A stretch of 64,000 nt of DNA from Gentiana macrophylla (lineage: Eukaryota; Streptophyta; Magnoliopsida; Gentianales; Gentianaceae). This document shows positions 56,827 to 64,000 of the stretch, piece after piece (position 1 is the stretch's first letter; each line of letters starts with the position of its first letter). The stretch covers positions 35,699,318 to 35,763,317 of the forward strand of contig CM047810.1 in the NCBI GenBank assembly GCA_026214975.1, given 5' to 3'. Made by a program: the position numbers and the translations under genes. The notes below the pieces were generated by a model. That model ran no database searches. It worked only from the letters and a program-made list of their open reading frames with translations, and was not told where the DNA came from.

Positions 56827-57342
56827 TGTAAAGTCCCACTTCAGTAAAGTAGTAGAATGATCACCCTCATATAAGCGTAAGACATAAAATCTTGTCAACT
56901 CGGGTTAGCCCTTTTAGACCAAGCGAGGACGACGGTCTAAGTAGTTGACCGGACAATTTATGACTCATTTAGCGCTACCAGGCACAGGTCTTGAGGCGTT
57001 ACAGAATGGTATCAGAGCCGAGTATCAGACGGAACTATGTGCTGCACCGTACGAGAAGACGGTGTAAGGATGACCTCTAGTTACCTTTGATAGGGACGAT
57101 CCAGGAACAGTCTTGGCCGTCCTGGCGAGGACGCCAGTCCCTTATAAAGGGGGAGGGGGGCAAGTGTAAAGTCTCACATCGGTAAAGTAATATAATGCTC
57201 ACCCTCATACAAGTATGAGACATAAAGATCTTGTCAACTCGGGTTAACCCTTTTAAACCAAACGAGGACGACGGACTAAGCAGTTGACCGGACAATTTAT
57301 GACTCATTTAGCGCTACCAGACACAGGTCTGGGGGCGTTACA
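56827..57342 (+). mobile_element. Complete TRIM element with target duplication
   Basis: Two LTRs of 177 and 178 bp (56827-57003 and 57165-57342), both TGTAAAGTC...GGCGTTACA, enclose only 161 bp. The inside has the initiator-Met primer site TGGTATCAGAGCC (57007-57019) and a polypurine tract AAAGGGGGAGGGGGGCAAG just before the second LTR. CATAC flanks the element on both sides (56822-56826 and 57343-57347). It has no coding capacity and needs enzymes from another element. The LTRs differ at roughly a tenth of sites by eye, so the insertion is old. Confidence 0.93.
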
Positions 57343-57347
57343 CATAC

Positions 57348-59099
57348 CAACCAATTTACTTAACTAAATTTATCTAATTTCACTCAGCTCTACTCATTAA
57401 CAAATTTTATTCATTTGAGCCATTTTTTACTCGTGTTCATATTATTAAAGATCCAAGTCACAAGAGATTAAAATGGAGTGTAAAGAACTAATAAAAACGG
57501 AGTTCACAAAAGAGATAAAATTGCTATATTGTGAAGTTAAATTGGTTGAAATAAAACTATTTAAATTCTTAGTATAAACTAAAAGATTATGTTCATCTTT
57601 GTTGATTTTGTATCTTCATTAATCATTATCATTGAGTACAATTTCTACATATGAGTCGGGCAATAAAACAAAGGGTTCAGAGTCAAAATTATTCCGTTAT
57701 GCTTTTGAGTTTTTACTTATGAGCTAGCATTGAGTGATTAATTTGTTAAGTTTTAAACTTTTATGAAAACATTAGTTGCAAAGTAACTTCATATAAAAAC
57801 CTTCTCCACCCGAACCAAAAAATCTTGGCTCCGCTCTTGTGTAGGATAGGATGCCTCATAAGTGATCATTTCTACCATTATCAGTAATTTTATGATGGTC
57901 CAGGATCATAAAACATGATCATTATATCAGCATTTTCATCCAATAGGAAATTTTCAAAAGGTAGTATTTTTTTTTATCAAATTCCAATTTTATCGTTTAT
58001 TCTAGTGGTCACGGATCACCAAATCGGATTTAATCCTGAACCAGGATAAAATTGGTGCGACCGTTATACATAAAAACTTATAGAATCCCTTAGTATATTA
58101 AGTATACATAAAAACTGATAGAATCCCTTAGTATATGCTTAATAATAAATGTTAGTACTTACCTCGTTGATGTCTTCCTCTTGTGACATTATTCTTGAAC
58201 CTGCATGCATGTGCGTGTAATATTTGAAGGTCAACCTCTTTTAGTAATATACTACTCCCTCCGTTTATATATATATGTCGCAGAGAGAAAAATCAGACAG
58301 ATTAGAAAGTAATTAATATGTGTATTGGAAATGTATTTTTTTATTGGAGATGTAAATGTTTGTTGGAAAATGAAGCTTTAGTATTTTAATTGTGTTTTTT
58401 TTTGGAGATGTAAATATTTTGTTGGTAAATGAAGAAAAATAATAAATCGCCGACGGAAATGTAAAATAACAAATAAATAAAAAAATGGTAAAAACGAAAA
58501 TGCGATGAGAAAAAAAGCGGATGAGTAAGACTCATCCCAAGATTTAGCTTTAAACAACATTCTAAACACATCGTTTTCCGTTTCAGTTACATTGTTTTTA
58601 ACACTTCATAAAAACATCCACTCCAATAAATACCATTTATATAATCCTTCAAACACCTCTTCCTTCAACTAACATACCTAACCGTAATTTATTTTCTCTT
58701 CATTTTTAATATACATCCACCACAATTGAAATAATTGTATATGCAAAATGTCATACGTTTTGTAATATATATATACGGTTTTATAGGAACCCTTGAATAT
58801 GATAGTCTATAGATGCATCAGCACGTAAGGTCACAAAATGTACGCCACAAATCTTCAATGGCTAGCAGATTTGGCGTTCCTGACAAAACGGAGGAAATAA
58901 AAACAGAAAATGCTAGCTAAATCACAAGGTAAAGATGACCATAGAGAAAACAAAAACAAGCAATGTCTAGGATTGTTAAATAATCATACAGAAAACTAAA
59001 AAATTTCAGTCATGTAGTAACAACAGTACAGTAGACACCAGAAAACAACATATTAAGAGTTAAATGGGCAGATAGATAAAACAACAGCCTACATCCATC
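57348..59099. other. Intergenic with a possible Stowaway relic
   Basis: CTCCCTCCGTTT at 58255 follows TA, and ACGGAGGAAATA near 58887 could be its inverse end. That would give a degraded Stowaway-like unit of about 640 bp, but the ends match over only about 10 bases. A duplicated TACATAAAAACT.ATAGAATCC lies at 58068-58125. No gene is recognised. Confidence 0.3.
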
Positions 59100-60147
59100 T
59101 AATCAGGACAAATGGTTGGTACTCAGAGTCGTGCAAGTCATCAACGTCGATGTTATCAAGACCGGTACTTGTGAAGTCATGCGTAGGGGCTCCCGGTGGT
59201 TGCGTAGGGACTTTTTCCACTATTAACATCATGCCACTTTACAGACTGTTGATGTATTTCCAAACAGTGAAAGAACTTGAAATCTTTTTTGTAATCGTTC
59301 TTGAAGACAACGTAGCAAGCTCCCCACTGCAATTTCAATACTATTTTCTGTCATAAATGGATTCACTGTAAATCTAACTCATACATATGAATACCAACCA
59401 GCTTATGCCTATTCTTTTCTACATACATAAACAAAGTTCAAAAATAAGATCTTCTGCTTATTCCTTCCAGGTTTGAAATATGTACTAGTACTAGATAGGT
59501 GGCAAAGAAAGAGGAACATGATCAATCCAACTAATATAGAAAACTAAAAAATTCAGTATTGTAACTCAAACTACAAACCTCATCAGCCAGGTTGGTACCG
59601 CTTGACTTCAATCTATGGACTTTGTCCACCACACCTTTCCATTTATTAACATCTGCATGAATGATAGTCCACCTATTATCCAATGATCTTTTTGTGCGGA
59701 CTGTTTCAGGAAGTTGATCACAGAAATCCTTAAAGATGTTGCTCCACAAGTTGTCGCCGGTCTGACAAGTCCCAACAATCGGATTCTCAGAGCATCACAC
59801 CCAAGCCTGACAAAGTGAAATATCTTCATTTTGCCTCTAGTTTGGTTTATTCCTATTAGCCACTCTTTTTGGCACCCTTGCACTATCAGCTGGAGCTAGT
59901 TTAGATTGGGCATCCACGTTTTCTGGCTGATGGTTGACAGAGGAAGTAGGAATACTTGGTTGAGAGTATGCAAGATATGATGGCGTAGTAGACATCGATT
60001 GCTGAGTAGGTGGCGATACCCTGAGTGCATATTTTCCATAAGATAAGCTGCATATGCAGCTTGTGCCGCCTGAGCTGCTTGCACTTGTGTTGGTGATAAT
60101 ACGAATCCACCAAGGAGAAAGTTAAAGTGTGGTTGGCAGGGATCCAT
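59100..60147 (-). CDS. SANT/trihelix-like gene (GST T3-like or Harbinger ORF1-like), with frameshifts
   Basis: The start MDPCQPHFNF at 60147 is followed in a neighbouring frame by SPTQVQAAQAAQAAYAAYLM and MHSGYRHLLSNR. Then comes the conserved domain: EDISLCQAWV, CSENPIVGTCQTGDNLWSNI, then DNRWTIIHADVNKWKGVVDK and RLKSSGTNLADEV (ending about 59580). After a probable intron, FKFFHCLEIHQQSVKWHDV near 59250-59290 matches the next block of the same family. These plant Myb/SANT-like proteins are often annotated as glutathione S-transferase T3-like or NAM-associated. Relatives act as the DNA-binding partner ORF1 of PIF/Harbinger transposases. At least two indels break the frame, and the usual basic C-terminal part is not seen. 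I found no Harbinger inverted ends nearby, so it may be a host gene. Confidence 0.6.
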
Positions 60148-61020
60148 TTAACCTGTATACTTCAACAACAGAAAATTAAAATGGCATATATAAGCTAATA
60201 TGCATCACACAAATTAGACACAAAAAATGTGAAAGTGACATAAAGAGTTTCCCAGCAAAAACATTAATGGGCTCTTCAATATGTTGTTGCAATTAAACAA
60301 AAACACAAAAATCAAAAGAGAACCTTCCACTTCAAGTGACTAAATTTAATGCTTGAAGACAATATCAACATCCCCAAAGAAACAAAACTCACCATACAAA
60401 AAGCATTGTAAAGGTAGAACCCTAACAAAAAAACCCAACTTCAGTTTTTTTATTTAGATAAAGGATGTTAGTTGGTTAGCACAGCTTCCTTTTTCTTTTT
60501 AATTTGAGCTGAGTTGGTTTGCAGTAGTTGATCCCTATTTTTGGACAACTTATCCTTACTATGGCTGGTGTATATAGTAGGTGAGCTGAGCAATATAGCA
60601 GCATTTTGTTTCTGTAATTCTTTGAGGTAATAAAACAGATTCTTTAAGACATGATACTAAACAAGCAACAACACAGAGAACCCTAGAAAAGGTAACAAAT
60701 TTAGAAACACACAATTACACAAAAAGTATGGATAGAAAAAATAACAGAAAATTGATATCTATTGTGCAAAAGAAGAGCAAGAGAAGAACAAAAGGAAGGA
60801 AAAAGGGCTACCAATTAAACCGAACAGAATGAGCCACAAATTGCAATTTTCAACTTCAATTCCTTTGATGTCGACAAATTTTCGATCGGATTAACCTTGA
60901 AGATTTCCAAAGCACGCACCCGAACCCTATTTCACCATTGATGACTGATATCTAATAGACGAGTGGTGGAAAGAAAATGGAGGGAAATTGGTACATAATG
61001 GGACACAAAATCGAGGGAAA
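60148..61020. other. Upstream region of the SANT-like gene
   Basis: No second gene is recognised. The stretch is AT-rich and probably holds 5' UTR exons, introns and the promoter of the minus-strand gene. Confidence 0.3.
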
Positions 61021-61106
61021 TTGACGCCCCAGAGGGATTTGAACTCGAGACCTCCTGGTATCGGGACCTCAGCTCTAGCCAATTGAGCTAGGCCTCATCG
61101 GCAATT
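61021..61106 (-). other. tRNA-like pol III segment (tRNA pseudogene or SINE head)
   Basis: The minus strand reads GATGAGGCCTAGCTCAATTG (A box TAGCTCAATTGG), then GCTAGAGCTGAGG, an anticodon-arm-like stretch, and GAGTTCAAATCCCTCTGGGG (B box). D and T arms can form, but the acceptor ends pair poorly. A working tRNA is therefore unlikely, and a tRNA pseudogene or the head of a SINE is more likely. Confidence 0.5.
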
Positions 61107-61189
61107 AAAATATGATTTAATTCACGTGAGAAGATCTCCTCGGAGAAAATTTGATAGCACAAGAAAAAAAAATATTTAAAAAAGGGAGT

Positions 61190-61341
61190 TGTTATTTGAA
61201 TTAACATAATTGTGTTTCATTGATTCAGTGGTGTAGTGGTGGTATAAATATATACGCCTTGATCAACTTGGACAACAAGTCACACAATAAATAAATAAAC
61301 AAATAATATTTTTTTAGATAAGTCCTAAATTATCCTCGACA
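61190..61341 (-). repeat. Candidate short 3' LTR of a copia element
   Basis: After the RNase H stop the minus strand has ATTGAGGGGGCG, a short polypurine tract. A 152-bp segment TGTCGAGGAT...AAATAACA containing TATATATTTATACC follows. Ends and position fit a short copia LTR, but its partner is outside the window. Confidence 0.45.
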
Positions 61342-63813
61342 CGCCCCCTCAATCCCGTGGGGAGTGGCTGAACACGGAGATTGGTCTTCAAGGTGGTAAA
61401 ACGAGGTTGAGCCAAGGGTTTAGTGAGAAGGTCAGCTAACTGGTCCTTGGACGTGATAAATGAGATGTTGAGTTTGCGGGCAGCGACTAATTCACGAACA
61501 TGGTGGAAGTCGATTTCAATGTGCTTCGTATGGGCGTGGAAAATAGGATTGTGAGCAAGGTAGGTAGCACCAATATTATCACACCAGAGAGTAGGTGGGG
61601 ACGAATAGGGAACCTGCATGTCGCGAAGAAGACTAAAAAGCCATTTAAGAGCGGTACTGCTCTTGGAAACGGTCAAATGTTGCTTGGTACGCTAGCTGAT
61701 TAAGTTATTCCCAAAGCGCGGACCACAATCGCCTAACAGAGCGGCGATTATCACTATCGGCGTGAATCGGTCGTCGAATAAACCCGAATAGAAATAGGTG
61801 ACCGGCGAGAGAAAAAGACCGTCGGCGATAGTGTGCTTGAGGTAGCGAAGGATGCGCTTAACAGCAACCCAATAAGCCTTGGTGGGCGAATAAATATACT
61901 TACTAACTTTGTGAACCGCGAAGGCAATGTCGGGCCGAGTAAAGCTCAGATATTGCAAACCACCAACGATCGTGCGATAAAGAGATGGGTCGGCACAGGG
62001 AGGGCCATCATCAAGTGTGAGTCGAGTAGAGGCGGACATAGGAGTTTGACAAGGCTTGGCTTTATCCAGAGAAGCACGTTGAAGTAGCTGGAAAATATAC
62101 TTCCATTGGGTGAGAAATAAGCCATCTGAGGTGGGAAGCACCTCAATACCAGGAAAATAGGATAGAGTACCAAGGTCCTTAACCGGAAAGTGCCGACCCA
62201 GATAAGTAATAACATGCTCAACAAGAGAAAACGAAGATCCAGTAATAATAATGTCATCGACATAAATAAGAATAAAAACACGAGCACCATCACGAGAGTA
62301 GACATATAAAGATGTGTTGGCCTAAGAGCCAACAAAGCCAAACTGAGAGAGGACATCAGTAAACCGAGAAAAACAAGCACGAGGGGCCTGACGGAGGCCG
62401 TAAAGACTGTGTCGGAGACGACAAACATAATCTGGAAAGTCAGGGTGCACAAACCCTGGGGCTGTTGCATGTAAACAGGCTCAGATAAGTGCCCATAGAG
62501 GAAAGCATTCTGAATATCCACCTGTCAAAGAGACCACGTACCCCTATGAAACTGCAAGAGAAAGCAAAACACGAACAGTGACCGGTTTGACAACCGGACT
62601 AAAAGTATCAGTGAAATCAATGCCTTCAGCATGATGAAAACCCTTGGCCACAAGAGGAGCCTTGTAACGCTCAAAACGACCATCGGCATGATGTCTAGTG
62701 CGGTAGAACCATTTATTTCATCAATATTCATACGGGAAGTAGCAGGGACAAGATCCCAGGTGTGATTGCGCATTAACGCATCAATTTTCTCTCTCATTAA
62801 ATTACGCCAATAGGGATGTTTAGAGGCTTCGGTGTAAGAGGTGGAGGCCTAGGAATCGGCAGAGGCAACAAGAGCTTTGGGAAGCGGATAACGGATGAAA
62901 TCAGGTCAGGAGATAGGTTTGAGAGTGTTGGTTTTAGTACGGGTAACCATGGTATGGGTAGGAGCAAGAGGGCTTAGAGGGGACTATGGGGAGCTGGAGG
63001 CCACAGATTTATATGGAGGCAGACGCAGGAGAAGGGCCGTAGGTCTGGCCATAGGAGAGACTTCAGGAATAGATGAAGACGAGGGCGGATTTATAGGGTT
63101 ACGTACGGGTAGGGAGATAGGAAGAGGTACATTGATAGTCTCAAGGGTAGGTGGAGAGGTAGCGGATTTATAAGGGAAGACAGATCCGTCGAACACCACG
63201 TGGCACGCAATGTAGATATGACCAGAGGCAAGGTCGAGGCATTTATAGCCATGGTGAGATGGATTGTACCCAAGAAAATACAATTTTTGGAACAAAAATC
63301 GGTTTTGTGAGAGTTATAGGGTCAGAGATAAGGCCAACACACACAACCAAAAACGTGAAGGAAATTATAATCAGGGAGCCGACGGTGGACCATTTCAGAA
63401 GGAGACTTATCATGAAGGACATGGGTGGGAAGGCGGTTAATGATGTAAGTGGCAATAGTGAATGCATCTTCCTAATAGGGAAGAGGAAGGTTGGACTGGG
63501 TAAGAAGGGAGAGACCAACTTCGACAATTTGGCGGTGACGGAGCCCCAACTTGTTCGTGTGTACGAGGACAAGAAAGGCGATGCCTAATACCAAGGGAAG
63601 TAAGAAAGGTGGAAACGTGACGGTACTCACCACCCCAATCAGTTTGAATAGATTTTAATTTAGTATTAAACGGCGTTCGATCATAGCAAGGAAGTCGGGA
63701 AAAATGGATTCAACATCGATTTATTTTTCAAGGGTAAAACCACAAATATTTAGTAAAATCATCCGAAAAGCTAACATAATAACGTGAGCCATAAATCGAG
63801 GGTTCAGAACATG
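61314..63813 (-). pseudogene. Decayed copia pol: integrase end, RT, RNase H
   Basis: On the minus strand the integrase end reads KLYFLGYNPSHHGYKCLDLA, then HIYIACHVVFDGSVFPY (63295-63170). A Ser/Pro-rich linker follows to about 62890. RT starts near 62797 (MREKIDALMRNHTWDLVPAT), with DIQNAFLYGHLSEPVYMQQP near 62520 and the catalytic region in another frame at about 62250 (YVDDIIITG-like). RNase H-side motifs are [20 protein letters not shown] and WVAVKRILRYLKHTI (62141-61692). TLWCDNIGATYLAHNPIFHA and HIEIDFHHVRELVAARKLNI, then LADLLTKPL, end at 61314. Frame changes occur every few hundred bases. The 5' side is cut at 63814 by another LTR. Confidence 0.75.
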
Positions 63814-64000
63814 TGTTGAAATTGTGTCCTAAACCTAATCGGGTTGGACCGGATCCGACCTAGTCAGGTCTTTTACAGTCTATTTTAGTTCATGTAATAA
63901 CTTTATTATGATTAATAAAAGCACTATTGTTATTATATATAGTAACGTCCCTGGTGTCAAACTGTGATAGAGAAACCATGATACTGATTATGGTTGATGA
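63814..64000 (+). repeat. Start of another LTR, running off the window
   Basis: TGTTGAAATTGTGTCCTAAA is a typical copia LTR start and interrupts the integrase region of the minus-strand copia. The rest lies outside the window, so this rests on the end motif and the break in coding sequence. Confidence 0.45.

Noticed and set aside
58255..58894. Intact Stowaway element
   Set aside because: Only about ten bases of the ends match and the right side lacks the full CGGAGGGAG, so I list it only as a possible relic.
61021..61106. Functional tRNA gene
   Set aside because: A and B boxes are present but the acceptor stem does not pair over seven bases, so a tRNA pseudogene or SINE head is more likely.

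Overview
This window is nuclear DNA from a flowering plant, most likely a eudicot; I cannot name the species. The evidence is intron-containing plant genes (a SAUR gene, a DEMETER/ROS1-type DNA demethylase and a class A heat-shock factor), Ty1/copia and Ty3 elements primed by plant initiator-Met and Asp tRNAs, and CACTA, hAT, Mutator, Stowaway, Helitron, TRIM and SINE insertions. One 100-base run of N (30252-30351) marks an assembly gap.

Layout. 1-18235 is one Sirevirus-like Ty1/copia element on the minus strand (5' LTR 16837-18235, gag, protease, integrase, RT, RNase H, then an extra ORF running off the left edge). Two younger elements split it: a gag-only Athila-like Ty3 element (979-9005, target duplication CCCAG) and a solo LTR (11436-13027, target duplication CTACT). 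18236-25495 holds a Ty3 LTR-like fragment, a LINE relic, two hAT-type MITEs, the SAUR gene and unassigned sequence with a 267-bp tandem duplication. 25496-31696 is a second TE nest: a copia LTR plus gag, a Ty3 LTR with internal region, the gap, a Ty3 RT relic and a degraded TRIM.

The gene island is 33248-44667: the DEMETER/ROS1-like glycosylase on the plus strand and an HSFA3-like heat-shock factor on the minus strand, arranged tail to tail. 45420-53147 is a DNA-transposon and SINE cluster: a CACTA element with a nested SINE and Stowaway, a Mutator-like element with internal minisatellites, a candidate Helitron and a second SINE. 53715-64000 has a decayed copia, a complete 516-bp TRIM, a SANT/trihelix-like gene with frameshifts, a tRNA-like pol III segment, another decayed copia and the start of a further LTR.

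Most protein-coding stretches, host genes included, are broken by single-base indels, often in short homopolymers, while the residues on either side stay conserved. This looks as much like an unpolished long-read consensus as like gene decay, so gene models here are approximate. The most distinctive pattern is that three different Ty3 LTR families each carry a cluster of short GC-rich (near-)palindromes just upstream of the TATA box.
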